Shown here piece after piece: positions 18,352 to 26,604 of a stretch of 64,000 nucleotides of DNA (positions are counted from its first letter, which is position 1; each line of letters starts with the position of its first letter). The stretch spans positions 1 through 64,000 of the forward strand of contig NZ_LMMM01000004.1 in assembly GCF_001422245.1 (NCBI RefSeq). Direction: 5' to 3'. The DNA comes from Rhizobium sp. Leaf262. Its GTDB lineage: Bacteria; Pseudomonadota; Alphaproteobacteria; Rhizobiales; Rhizobiaceae. The position numbers and the translations under genes are program-made. Below the pieces are notes generated by a model. The model searched no databases. It had not been told where the DNA came from and worked only from the letters and a program-made list of their open reading frames with translations.

Positions 18352-18600
18352 ATGTTCAACCTATCTGGTATTCAGGAAAGCTTTTTTGGCGAACGTATGG
18401 CCGGTGTTTGCCAGGCTATCACGTCAGCACTCGCCTTCGAATCGGGCCTCGAGAAGTCCAATATTTCGGCGTCCGTCGATAACGATGTGATTTATCTGGA
18501 AGGTACGGCTGATTCGGTGGAAGCAATCGATATTGCCATCAACCTCGCATCATCAATCTCGAATTGCCGCATCCTGAGCCATATCGAGCCTTGCTATTGA
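18352..18600 (+). CDS. Small BON-like domain protein
   Basis: This 82-residue protein has the pattern of a single BON domain: after a helical N-terminus, NISASVDNDVIYLEGTAD leads into a helix SVEAIDIAINLASSI and a final strand ending HIEPCY. BON domains usually bind membranes or phospholipids, but there is no signal peptide here, so the protein is probably cytoplasmic. ATG 18352 is preceded by AAGGAG at nine bases. Upstream frame extension to 18157 is not supported. The function is unknown. Confidence 0.7.
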   Translation: MFNLSGIQESFFGERMAGVCQAITSALAFESGLEKSNISASVDNDVIYLEGTADSVEAIDIAINLASSISNCRILSHIEPCY

Positions 18601-18611
18601 TCTGCTGATGG

Positions 18612-18631
18612 GCCGGGCGAGTGCGCCCGGC
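18612..18631. terminator. GC stem-loop between convergent genes
   Basis: A perfect eight-base GC stem with a four-base loop lies between the convergent genes ending at 18600 and 18640. No T-run follows, so its role as a terminator is uncertain. Confidence 0.4.
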
Positions 18632-18639
18632 AAATATGC

Positions 18640-19125
18640 CTAGCGGGCGTTACCCATCGCTTTGCTTACCACGGCATCTCCTCGGGCAATGCCAAGAGAT
18701 TTCGCTTCGCCGCCGTTTATCTCCAGCACATAACGCACAGCACCACGTGAGCTGATAATATCTTCCGAGTGCGGAACGGCGTTAGGATGGATATGCGTGA
18801 TCTTCCCATCCTTCGATATAAAAAGCATGTCGAGCGGTATAAGCGTATTGCGCATCCACATCGTGACTTCACGATCTGTCCCAAAATCAAACAGCATCCC
18901 GTTCATAGGCGCCATGGTTTTGCGGAACATCAGGCCTTGTTCGCGCTGCCTGTTCGTCGTAGCCAGTTCCACGGTGAAATCGTGGCTCTTCCCGTCAGCA
19001 GTCTGGATTGTGACCTGCCCTGAAGGAAGCGCTTCCTGCGCGGCAAGCGAGATGGTGCCCAGAAAGCAAAAAGTGAGCGCTGCAACAGCACTCACTGCGA
19101 ATTTCGACAGGATATGTCTGAACAT
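18640..19125 (-). CDS. DUF192 family exported protein
   Basis: The 161-residue protein has a signal peptide (about residues 1-28, cleavage after SLAAQ region) and a DUF192 domain with the conserved QREQGLMFRKTM and GMLFDFG blocks and the MWMRNTLIPLDMLFI strand pair. The family is widespread, small and exported, with no proven function. Its ATG overlaps the stop of the upstream cold-shock gene (ATGA), so the two are coupled. Confidence 0.9.
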   Translation of the reverse strand: MFRHILSKFAVSAVAALTFCFLGTISLAAQEALPSGQVTIQTADGKSHDFTVELATTNRQREQGLMFRKTMAPMNGMLFDFGTDREVTMWMRNTLIPLDMLFISKDGKITHIHPNAVPHSEDIISSRGAVRYVLEINGGEAKSLGIARGDAVVSKAMGNAR

Positions 19126-19703
19126 CAGTGCGCCATTCCGATCGGGGCCGGATTATCGGGGTGAATCTCTGCGGCCATCAAGCCCTTGTCACCATCGCCA
19201 AAACGAACGAGCACGACCTGACCGGGCCGCAGCTCCGCAAGACCGAAGCGACGCAAGGTCTCCATGTGAACGAAAATGTCTTCCGTTCCTTCGCCACGTG
19301 TCAAAAAGCCGAAACCCTTGGTGCGGTTGAACCATTTCACGATGGCCCGCTCCAAGCCGCTGGATGGGGTGACCTGAACGTGGGTACGCACCGGGGGCAA
19401 CTGCGACGGGTGAACAGCCGTGGACTGGTCCATGGAAAGAATTCGGAAGGTCTGGTAACCGCGATCCCGGCGCTGGATCAGCGCCACGATGCGCGTGCCT
19501 TCCAGAATGGTCTGGTATCCGTCGCGGCGCAGGCAGGAAACATGGAGGAGAACATCCTGCATGCCGTTGTCAGGCACGATGAAACCAAATCCCTTGGCAA
19601 CGTCGAACCACTTCACGATCCCGGTAATCTCGATGAGGTCTACCGAATCGGCCGAAAGGTCTTCGAATTCGACTATATTTTTCGACGGCATTCTATCAGC
19701 CAT
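19125..19703 (-). CDS. Double cold-shock-domain protein
   Basis: This 192-residue protein carries two cold-shock domains: one at about 27-92 with GIVKWFDVAKGFGFI and DVLLHVSCL, and one at about 117-182 with AIVKWFNRTKGFGFL and DIFVHMETL. Each keeps RNP1-like and RNP2-like motifs, so it should bind single-stranded RNA or DNA. The tandem layout is typical of alphaproteobacteria. It is coupled to the DUF192 gene by a four-base overlap. Confidence 0.93.
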   Translation of the reverse strand: MADRMPSKNIVEFEDLSADSVDLIEITGIVKWFDVAKGFGFIVPDNGMQDVLLHVSCLRRDGYQTILEGTRIVALIQRRDRGYQTFRILSMDQSTAVHPSQLPPVRTHVQVTPSSGLERAIVKWFNRTKGFGFLTRGEGTEDIFVHMETLRRFGLAELRPGQVVLVRFGDGDKGLMAAEIHPDNPAPIGMAH

Positions 19704-19852
19704 TTCCGCCCAGCCCCTCTACGCACGCACCACTACCGGTCAACTGATTCCCTGAAGATAGATTAACATCTTGGTAACGGTTTCGCGCAAGCCCTAGTTT
19801 TTGATTTATCCACCTGCTTTTATGTCTTCGGGCTTGCTCAAGGCTGACTTAC

Positions 19853-19867
19853 CTGCCGTAACGGCAG
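19853..19867. promoter_or_regulatory. Inverted repeat upstream of gloA
   Basis: The perfect repeat CTGCCG-TAA-CGGCAG lies 25 bases before the gloA start. It may be an operator or a small 5' leader hairpin; no regulator is identified. Confidence 0.35.
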
Positions 19868-19892
19868 TGTTAAAAGTATGAAGGAGAACGAC

Positions 19893-20333
19893 ATGCGGTA
19901 TCTACACACGATGGTTCGGGTCAAAGACCTCGAAAAATCCCTGAATTTTTATGGTACTATTTTCGGTCTCGAAGAAGTGCGCCGGATAGAGAACGACAAG
20001 GGTCGATTTACACTGGTATTTCTGGCGGCGCCCGACGACGTGCCTGCGGCGCGGGACAACAAGGCACCCTGCCTTGAGCTCACCTATAACTGGGATAGTG
20101 AGGATTATACCGGCGGTCGCAATTTCGGTCATCTTGCCTATGAGGTGGACGACATCTACGAAACATGTGCCAAGCTCAAGGCCGCTGGTGTCACGATCAA
20201 CCGCCCGCCGCGGGATGGTCACATGGCGTTCGTGCGTTCGCCGGATGGTATTTCCATCGAGATATTGCAAAAAGGCGCAAGCCTTGCACCAGCCGAACCG
20301 TGGATATCCATGGAGAATACCGGCGCCTGGTAA
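19893..20333 (+). CDS. gloA: Glyoxalase I (lactoylglutathione lyase)
   Basis: GloA isomerises the hemithioacetal of methylglyoxal and glutathione to S-lactoylglutathione in the cytoplasm. The metal ligands expected for the short Ni-type enzyme are present: H5 in YLHTMVRV, E62 in CLELTYNW, H80 in NFGHLAYEV and E123 in ISIEILQK. The length of 146 residues is normal. ATG 19893 is chosen because AAGGAG lies seven bases upstream; an earlier ATG at 19878 precedes that ribosome binding site. Confidence 0.94.
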   Translation: MRYLHTMVRVKDLEKSLNFYGTIFGLEEVRRIENDKGRFTLVFLAAPDDVPAARDNKAPCLELTYNWDSEDYTGGRNFGHLAYEVDDIYETCAKLKAAGVTINRPPRDGHMAFVRSPDGISIEILQKGASLAPAEPWISMENTGAW

Positions 20334-20463
20334 GCTGATTCCGCTTGGATGATGCCTTTAAGTCCCACCACGCTGGCGACGCTGGACGAAAATGTCTATC
20401 CAGCTTCGGCAGCGTTGTGATAGAGGGTCGGTGGGGTTGAAACGCATTTGCGGAGGCTTTGCC

Positions 20464-21687
20464 TTGAAAATCGTCAACGATCATCGGGCATGCATGGCTC
20501 AACGCTGTCTTGCCGCGGCATTGCTTCTCGCGCTTTCGGGCTGTGTTTCTGCGGTGTCGGAAGACAAGACTGTATCGGCAACCGCTACCGCAGCAGACCC
20601 TGCTGTCGCAGCAGCATCACCGCAGCAACCCAACGTGACGCATCAGGGGCAAAGCGGCGGATATGTAGACCCAGCCATGGTTTCGGCATCCGCTGCCCGA
20701 CAGGCCGCACCGCAGCCTGTTACCTCCGCGCAAGGGCAGGGGACGCAGCAAGTCTATGGTCAGCCTCCGCAGATTTCTGGACTTTCCACTCAGCCGACGG
20801 GCATTTCTGCAAGCTCGCTCAGCATTTATGCCAATTCAGCGCCTGGCATGGCGGCTGATATCTCAGCTGCGCCCGCGCAGGTATCCGGTGCCAGCAGTAT
20901 TCCGGCCTATGCTCCCGCGCCAAAGGTGACGCCAGCCCTCAATAGCGTTTATTCTGCGCCGGTTGTCGCTCCGTCCCAACCTACTGCCCCTGCAGGCATC
21001 GAGCAGCATTCTGCCAATGCCGCCTCTACCCCGGCCGCGACACCCGCTCTGGCAGGTCGTACCGCGCCCGAAAAGAGTACCGTGCCGACTGATCCAAACG
21101 GGGTTCCGATCGCCGCGTTTTTTGCCAATGCTGCAAGGAAGCGCGGCTCCAGCGCAACGGCTGGGCTGACGCAAGTGGCCGCTCTGCCCGGTGCCGGACG
21201 CCAAATGTCGGGAATTGCTCTTGGCGGCCGTGCTTCTATGACGGATGAGTTCGACGACACGCATGTCGATGAGGATGACAAGCCTGCGGGCTTGATGAAG
21301 CTCGCCTCGCTGTCAGGCCTCAGCCGAGTCGCGCCCAATGGCTTGCTGGTGCAGACTGAACAGGTGAACGTCGGTTGCTTCAAGCCGGAAATGATCCGTC
21401 GTATCAAGGAGGTCGAAGCCCATTACGGCAGGCCTGCAATGGTGACCTCCGGTTATCGGCCACCCCGTGCGACCACGCAGGGGTCCAAACATTACACTTG
21501 CGACGCCGCCGATATTCAGGTCAGCGGCGTATCGAAATGGGAACTCTCCAACTACTTGCGCTCCTTGCCGGACCGTGGCGGCGTGGGCACCTATTGCCAT
21601 ACCGAATCCGTTCACATGGATCTGGGTGAGCCGCGTGACTGGAACTGGCGCTGCCGCCGAACGGCAAAGGCCTCCAACGCCCTCTAG
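20464..21687 (+). CDS. Lipoprotein with peptidase M15-like (YcbK/DUF882) domain
   Basis: The protein of about 407 residues has a lipoprotein signal ending LLLALSGC, a long low-complexity linker rich in Ala, Pro, Ser and Gln (about residues 30-270), and a C-terminal D-Ala-D-Ala-peptidase-like domain. The zinc-site pattern is visible in SGYRPP, SKHYTCDAADIQ and ESVHMDLG. It probably acts on peptidoglycan, anchored in the envelope with the linker spanning the periplasm. The TTG at 20464 is proposed because GGAGG lies about nine bases upstream; ATG 20494 is the alternative and gives a shorter signal peptide. Confidence 0.8.
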   Translation: MKIVNDHRACMAQRCLAAALLLALSGCVSAVSEDKTVSATATAADPAVAAASPQQPNVTHQGQSGGYVDPAMVSASAARQAAPQPVTSAQGQGTQQVYGQPPQISGLSTQPTGISASSLSIYANSAPGMAADISAAPAQVSGASSIPAYAPAPKVTPALNSVYSAPVVAPSQPTAPAGIEQHSANAASTPAATPALAGRTAPEKSTVPTDPNGVPIAAFFANAARKRGSSATAGLTQVAALPGAGRQMSGIALGGRASMTDEFDDTHVDEDDKPAGLMKLASLSGLSRVAPNGLLVQTEQVNVGCFKPEMIRRIKEVEAHYGRPAMVTSGYRPPRATTQGSKHYTCDAADIQVSGVSKWELSNYLRSLPDRGGVGTYCHTESVHMDLGEPRDWNWRCRRTAKASNAL

Positions 21688-21709
21688 TTTCGATACCGTA
21701 CGGAAACGT

Positions 21710-21746
21710 AAAACGCTCCACCATGGATATGGCGGAGCGCTGTTTT
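21710..21746. terminator. Terminator after the M15-like gene
   Basis: Nine-base arms with one mismatch (21714-21722 and 21731-21739) are flanked by an A-run on the left and TGTTTT on the right. It lies between convergent genes and may work in both directions. Confidence 0.6.
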
Positions 21747-21795
21747 ATTGTTTGCCGTCAATGTCATTGCGGCTCTATGCCCGGAAAGCCGACGC

Positions 21796-22041
21796 TTATG
21801 GCGTCGAAGGAGCCGGAGTGGCTGGCGCAGGCGTTGCGGGGGCCGGTGTCGCCGGAGCCGGTGTTGACGGTGCTGGTGTCGCCGGGGATGGCGCAGGCGT
21901 TGCTGGCTGCGTGCTCGTCGCTGGCGGCGGAGAAGCAGGCGTCCCGGTGGTGCTCGTTGTGTTGGAGCCCGTCATAAAATAGGCAATCGCCAGAATGACG
22001 ACGATAGCCGCAATCACGATAGTCACAGTACGATTGTTCAT
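21796..22041 (-). CDS. Small membrane protein with Pro-Ala-Thr repeats
   Basis: The 81-residue protein has one N-terminal transmembrane helix (about 6-24, VTIVIAAIVVILAIAYFM) and then a tail of about 50 residues made almost only of Thr, Pro, Ala and Ser, with repeats of the unit TPAPA. The helix is likely uncleaved, leaving a stiff extended tail in the periplasm. Start 22041 follows GGAAG nine bases upstream. The repeated DNA should be prone to length variation between strains. I do not recognise a family. Confidence 0.65.
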   Translation of the reverse strand: MNNRTVTIVIAAIVVILAIAYFMTGSNTTSTTGTPASPPPATSTQPATPAPSPATPAPSTPAPATPAPATPAPATPAPSTP

Positions 22042-22266
22042 AAGCGCTTCCTCCAAATCATCCCCGGCCGATAATCGGCGGGATCGATGATCCACATAAC
22101 AATGTGGTATCAGCGTGATTGGTTTCAACTGGAGGATTATTGCACAGTCGAAAAATTCGAATTCGCAACCATTAAGACAGAAGAATCACCGAGGGGTGTC
22201 AGCTTCACTGTGCTGGCGGAACGGGGAGGCAGTCACAAGGCAGGGCAGGTTTTTGCGGAGAGAAAG

Positions 22267-22342
22267 TGGTGAGAGGCGTGGGACTCGAACCCACGACCCG
22301 CGCATTAAAAGTGCGCTGCTCTACCAGCTGAGCTAGCCTCTC
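22267..22342 (-). tRNA. tRNA-Lys(TTT)
   Basis: On the minus strand the 76-base cloverleaf has the acceptor GAGAGGC/GCCTCTC, discriminator A and encoded CCA. The anticodon stem GCGCA/TGCGC holds the loop CTTTTAA, giving anticodon TTT. Confidence 0.97.
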
Positions 22343-22580
22343 TCACCATTTTAGTATCAAGCGTTTCAATCGCCTTATCGGCAAAATTTCGCTCTTCCCG
22401 AGTGACGGCGAAGCGCCCTTCGGAAGTGCGCGGAACATAGGTAGACGTTCGTCTGCGGTCAACCCATAAAAACGCGATTATTTCGCCTTCCTGCGTTTTT
22501 TTGTCGCTGATACAAAAAGGTGATTGGTGGCAAGGGGTTGGCGGCGTTAAATGCGTTTCGAAATGTAGCGGAGTCCTGCC

Positions 22581-23327
22581 TTGTCCATAGCCGATATATC
22601 CCTTTTCACAGCGCTGCTGGCGGGTGCGCTGTCCTTTCTGTCGCCCTGCGTTCTGCCGCTTGTGCCGCCTTACCTGTGCTATATGGCCGGTATTTCCGTG
22701 GAGCAGTTTCGCGATGAACGCTACGAGGCAAAGCCGCAGGTGCGCAAAGCGGTCATATTGGCAGCGCTGTTTTTCACGCTGGGATTTGCGACGGTTTTCG
22801 TGGCGTTGGGGGCGGGGGCGTCGAGCATCGGCATGGTGCTGCGGCAGAACCTCGATATTTTGGCCAAGATCGGCGGCTTCATCATCATTCTGATGGGGCT
22901 GAATTTTCTCGGCGTGTTCCGAATCGGCCTGTTTTCGCGCGAGGCGCGGTTTCAGAGTGGTGGTAAACCTGCGACGCTGTCCGGCGCTTATGTGATGGGC
23001 CTTGCCTTTGCCTTCGGCTGGACGCCCTGCATCGGGCCGGTGCTGGGTGCCATTCTGGGGGTTGCCGCATCGCGCGAAACCGTGGGTGAGGGCGCAATGC
23101 TGCTTGCCGTCTATTCGGCGGGACTTGCCATTCCCTTCTGGATTGCTGCCGCCTTTTCGGGAAGCTTCATGCGCTTTCTGACGCGCTTCCGTCGCCATTT
23201 GGGCGTTGTGGAAAAGGCCATGGGCGTGCTTCTCATTCTCACCGGTATCGCCTTCATGTCTGGTTTCATCACCAATGTGGCGATCTGGTTTCAGGAAAGC
23301 TTTCCAATCCTGATGCAAATCGGCTAA
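22581..23327 (+). CDS. ccdA: Cytochrome c biogenesis / disulfide reductase CcdA
   Basis: CcdA carries reducing power from cytoplasmic thioredoxin across the inner membrane for cytochrome c maturation or other periplasmic thiols. The 248-residue protein has six hydrophobic segments and the two conserved cysteine motifs, SPCVLPLVPPYLCY near residue 21 and GWTPCIGPVLGA near residue 150. It starts with TTG at 22581, seven bases after GGAG. It is followed after 35 bases by an AEC transporter gene. Confidence 0.92.
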   Translation: MSIADISLFTALLAGALSFLSPCVLPLVPPYLCYMAGISVEQFRDERYEAKPQVRKAVILAALFFTLGFATVFVALGAGASSIGMVLRQNLDILAKIGGFIIILMGLNFLGVFRIGLFSREARFQSGGKPATLSGAYVMGLAFAFGWTPCIGPVLGAILGVAASRETVGEGAMLLAVYSAGLAIPFWIAAAFSGSFMRFLTRFRRHLGVVEKAMGVLLILTGIAFMSGFITNVAIWFQESFPILMQIG

Positions 23328-23362
23328 ATCCGCCCAGGCATCGCATAGGGCGAGGGGGAGCC

Positions 23363-24307
23363 ATGGCCGACATCGCCGGATTGCTGTTTCCGTTTTTCGG
23401 GCTGATCTTCATCGGCTATCTGGCCGGGCGCGTCACCAGACAGCCTGCCGAAGCGATGGGATGGCTGAACACCTTCATCATCTATGCCGCTTTGCCCGCG
23501 CTGTTCTTCAAGCTGGTTGCCAAGACGCCCGTGGAGCAATTGGCGCGGATGGATTTCGTTGGCCTCAGCCTACTGGCGACCTATTCCATTTTTGCGCTGC
23601 TGTTCGTGATCGGCTATGTCATCCGCCGCAACAGTTTGGCCGATGTGACGATCCAGAGCTTTGCCGGTAGCTACGGCAATATCGGTTACATGGGTCCGGG
23701 GCTGGCGCTGCTAGCTTTCGGAGAGCGGGCGGCGGTTCCGGTGGCGCTGATCGTTTGTCTTGAGAATGCCATGCACTTCATCACCGCACCGGCGCTGATG
23801 GCGGTGGCGGGTGGAGACAAGCGTTTACCACTGAAACTCGCGGGAGACGTGACGAAGAAGGTGCTGACGCATCCGTTCATTCTCTCGGTGATCGCAGGCT
23901 TTCTGGCCGCCGTCATTGCGTGGCAACCGCCGCAGCCGGTGCAGCAACTGGTGGATTATCTGGCGCAATCGGCAGCACCCTGCGCGCTATTTGCCATGGG
24001 GGTAACGCTGGCTTTGCGGCCCTTGAAGCGCGTGCCGGTGGAGATCAGCTATATTGTTCCGGCAAAGCTTCTTCTGCATCCGCTGCTGGCCTACGCCATT
24101 TTGTCGTCGTTCGGTTCGTTCGACCCGATCTGGGTCTCGACGGCGGTGCTGCTGGCCGCCTTGCCGACGGCAACGAATGTGTTCGTCATCGGCCAGCAAT
24201 ATCAGGTCTGGCAGGAGCGGGCATCGGCGACGATCCTTATTTCGACCGTGCTTTCCGTCTTCACCGTGTCGCTGGTGCTTTACGTCATCCGTTCCATGAG
24301 CGTCTGA
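23363..24307 (+). CDS. AEC (auxin efflux carrier) family transporter
   Basis: This 314-residue integral membrane protein has about ten hydrophobic segments in the AEC arrangement, with the conserved mid-protein GSYGNIGYMGPGLALLAFG block near residues 107-125. AEC proteins in bacteria often carry malonate, malate or similar carboxylates; the substrate here is unknown. GGGGAG precedes the ATG. Its 3' end overlaps the convergent UbiH-type gene by 23 bases. Confidence 0.88.
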   Translation: MADIAGLLFPFFGLIFIGYLAGRVTRQPAEAMGWLNTFIIYAALPALFFKLVAKTPVEQLARMDFVGLSLLATYSIFALLFVIGYVIRRNSLADVTIQSFAGSYGNIGYMGPGLALLAFGERAAVPVALIVCLENAMHFITAPALMAVAGGDKRLPLKLAGDVTKKVLTHPFILSVIAGFLAAVIAWQPPQPVQQLVDYLAQSAAPCALFAMGVTLALRPLKRVPVEISYIVPAKLLLHPLLAYAILSSFGSFDPIWVSTAVLLAALPTATNVFVIGQQYQVWQERASATILISTVLSVFTVSLVLYVIRSMSV

Positions 24308-25499
24308 GGCTGCCAACCAGCAGCGATGGTAGCGCCTTCAACCCACGGCCCGGCTCGATGCCTTCGCGCATGACCAGACCGCGCAAAGGCGCGACGTTGG
24401 ACAGCACATGCAGACCAGCAGCACGCGCCACCTGCATCGGCAGGAAGCCTGACAGAAGCGAGCGGTTGAGCAGATCGACGCTCAGGGTGCGGCTCACCAC
24501 GTCGGCGCGGCGACGGCGGTCGAATTTTGCACCGGCATCCGATGGAATGGGACCGCCCGTCAGGGTGCCGAGCAATTCGGTCAGTACGATGATATCGCGC
24601 AGGCTGAGATTCAGGCCCTGTGCACCGATGGGCGGAAAGCCGTGGCCTGCTTCGCCAATCAGCGCTACGCGGCCCTTGCCGAAACGATGCGCCGTCATGC
24701 TGGAGAGCGGCCATGTCTGCACATCGTCTTCAACGGTGACGGAACCGAGCATGGATTGCATGCGCTCTTCCACGCGTTGGCTCAGTTCCTCCAGTGGCAG
24801 TGCGGCGAATTCCGAGGCCTGCTCGGGCGTCACTACCCAAACAAGGCTGGAGCGGTTGCCGTTCAGCGGGACCTGCGTGAAGGGGCCGGTCGGCGTGTGA
24901 AACTCGGTCGAGACATTGCCATGCGGGCGGGTATGGGCGAAGTTCAAAACCAGCGCCGTCTGAGGATAGGACCATGAGCGCACGCCGATATTGGCGACAT
25001 CGCGCACCTTGGATTTGCGACCGTCAGCGCCAATCAGAAAGTTGGCGGAAATCTGCTCGCCATTATCGAGCGTGATGGTGGCGTCGTGCTCGCCGATGTC
25101 GATGGTCTCGGCCACGCCATCGATGAGGGTAATGTTATTCTCTTGCGAGACTGCTTCGCCAAGCGCCTTCAGCAGCGCTTCATTCGGCATGTTCCAGCCG
25201 AAGGCGGGGAGGCCGATTTCCGACGAGCGAAAGGCGACGGTAGGTGCGCGCAGCAGGCGGTCGGTGCCATCGATGATCTGCATAGTAGAGAGCTTTGCGG
25301 CGGAAGGCTCGATCTTCGACCAAAGGCCAAGGCGGTCGAGAAAGCGGATGGATTGATCCATCAGTGCCGTGGTGCGTTTGTCCACCTTGTCGGTTTTCGG
25401 GGCAATCAGCGCGACGCTGCGGCCCGAGCGCGCAAGGGCAATGGCGGCAATCTGGCCGGCAAGGCCTGCACCAACGATAGCGATCTCGACGTTTTTCAT
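24285..25499 (-). CDS. UbiH/UbiF-type FAD monooxygenase
   Basis: This 404-residue flavoprotein has the N-terminal dinucleotide-binding motif VGAGLAGQIAAIALARSG, the mid-protein GADGRKSKVR motif and the C-terminal RVALIGEAGHGFPPIGAQG FAD motif with GLNLSLRD (quoted in parts). It belongs to the UbiH/UbiF/VisC hydroxylases that act on the ubiquinone ring. The exact ring position cannot be told from sequence alone. Start 25499 gives MKNVEIAIVGAG. It is convergent with the AEC gene. Confidence 0.9.
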   Translation of the reverse strand: MKNVEIAIVGAGLAGQIAAIALARSGRSVALIAPKTDKVDKRTTALMDQSIRFLDRLGLWSKIEPSAAKLSTMQIIDGTDRLLRAPTVAFRSSEIGLPAFGWNMPNEALLKALGEAVSQENNITLIDGVAETIDIGEHDATITLDNGEQISANFLIGADGRKSKVRDVANIGVRSWSYPQTALVLNFAHTRPHGNVSTEFHTPTGPFTQVPLNGNRSSLVWVVTPEQASEFAALPLEELSQRVEERMQSMLGSVTVEDDVQTWPLSSMTAHRFGKGRVALIGEAGHGFPPIGAQGLNLSLRDIIVLTELLGTLTGGPIPSDAGAKFDRRRRADVVSRTLSVDLLNRSLLSGFLPMQVARAAGLHVLSNVAPLRGLVMREGIEPGRGLKALPSLLVGSLRRSWNG

Positions 25500-25710
25500 C
25501 GTTCCATTCCACTTCACGCGCAAATCTGACTGTGAACATAAGCGTTTAGCCCGACCAAATCCAGAAGGCAGATGTGTCGTGTGCGCCATGATGCTGATGT
25601 AAAATCAATATTAGTCCTAGGATAAGGCCTGAGGAATGGTTGCAAACAGCGGTGAATGGTCGCATACCGGAGGGACTGACCAGATAAAGAGTGAGGCGTC
25701 TGCGCTGCTT

Positions 25711-26436
25711 ATGAAAATATTCAAATACAAGCGCGTGCCCTATGCCGAAATGCGGGCCTTTTCGGTCCACATTCTCACTGCCTCCGGGTCTTTTCTTGCC
25801 TTTCTGGGTGTTGTTGCCGCTGCCGAACACCGCTTTGTCGATATGTTCTGGTGGCTGGGACTGGCGCTTGCCGTCGATGGTATCGACGGTCCCATTGCCC
25901 GCAAGGTGCGGGTGAAGGAAGTGCTGCCGAACTGGTCTGGCGATACGCTCGACAACATCATTGACTACGTGACCTATGTCTTGCTGCCTGCCTTCGCGCT
26001 CTATCAAAGCGGCATGATTGGTGAGCCTTGGTCCTTCGTGGCTGCGGGCATGATCGTGGTGTCCAGTGCCATTTACTATGCCGATATGGGCATGAAGACG
26101 GACGAGTATTTCTTTTCGGGCTTTCCTGTCGTGTGGAACATGGTGGTGTTCACCCTCTTCGTTATCGATGCCAGCGCGACGACCGCGATGATTGTCGTGA
26201 CGATTTCGGTGGTCCTGACCTTCCTGAATATCAATTTTCTGCATCCGGTGCGCGTCAAGCGCCTGCGGTGGTTGAATATGGCTGTATTCCTGGCCTGGTG
26301 CGTGTTGAGCGGATATGCGCTGCTATTGCATTTTGCCTCGCCGGACTGGGTGGTTGCGGGCGTCGTGATCACCGGCATCTACCTCTATTGCATCGGTGGC
26401 ATCATGCAGCTTTTCCCGTCGCTTGGTGCGCGTTAA
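25711..26436 (+). CDS. pcs: Phosphatidylcholine synthase
   Basis: Pcs condenses choline with CDP-diacylglycerol to make phosphatidylcholine in one step at the inner membrane, a pathway typical of rhizobia, Agrobacterium and Brucella. The 241-residue protein has several transmembrane helices and the CDP-alcohol phosphotransferase signature: DGIDGPIARKV, then the glycine in NWSGDTLDN and the last Asp in IIDY. ATG 25711 gives the start MKIFKYKRVPYAEMRAF seen in other rhizobial Pcs; an earlier ATG at 25636 would add 25 unsupported residues. No choline uptake gene is adjacent. Confidence 0.93.
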   Translation: MKIFKYKRVPYAEMRAFSVHILTASGSFLAFLGVVAAAEHRFVDMFWWLGLALAVDGIDGPIARKVRVKEVLPNWSGDTLDNIIDYVTYVLLPAFALYQSGMIGEPWSFVAAGMIVVSSAIYYADMGMKTDEYFFSGFPVVWNMVVFTLFVIDASATTAMIVVTISVVLTFLNINFLHPVRVKRLRWLNMAVFLAWCVLSGYALLLHFASPDWVVAGVVITGIYLYCIGGIMQLFPSLGAR

Positions 26437-26604
26437 CGTCAGTCGTTCAAAACCTTCGTTCGAACGTCTTTTAGAGTTGTGCGCAGCAATAAAACCGGTA
26501 TTTAGTATCGATTAAGGGCACTGCCCAAATTTAGTGCATGGTTATCGATCCAGTCGTTCGACACTTCGAAGAAAGTGCGGCGGCGGGTTGGAAAAGGGGA
26601 ACAG

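Noticed and set aside
21467..21982. Plus-strand frame with a collagen-like GAGVAG repeat
   Set aside because: It runs through the end of the M15-like gene and then opposite the Pro-Ala-Thr tail of the minus-strand gene; the repeat only mirrors that tail.
22087..22272. 61-residue plus-strand frame before tRNA-Lys
   Set aside because: It runs into the antisense tRNA and has no ribosome binding site or family.
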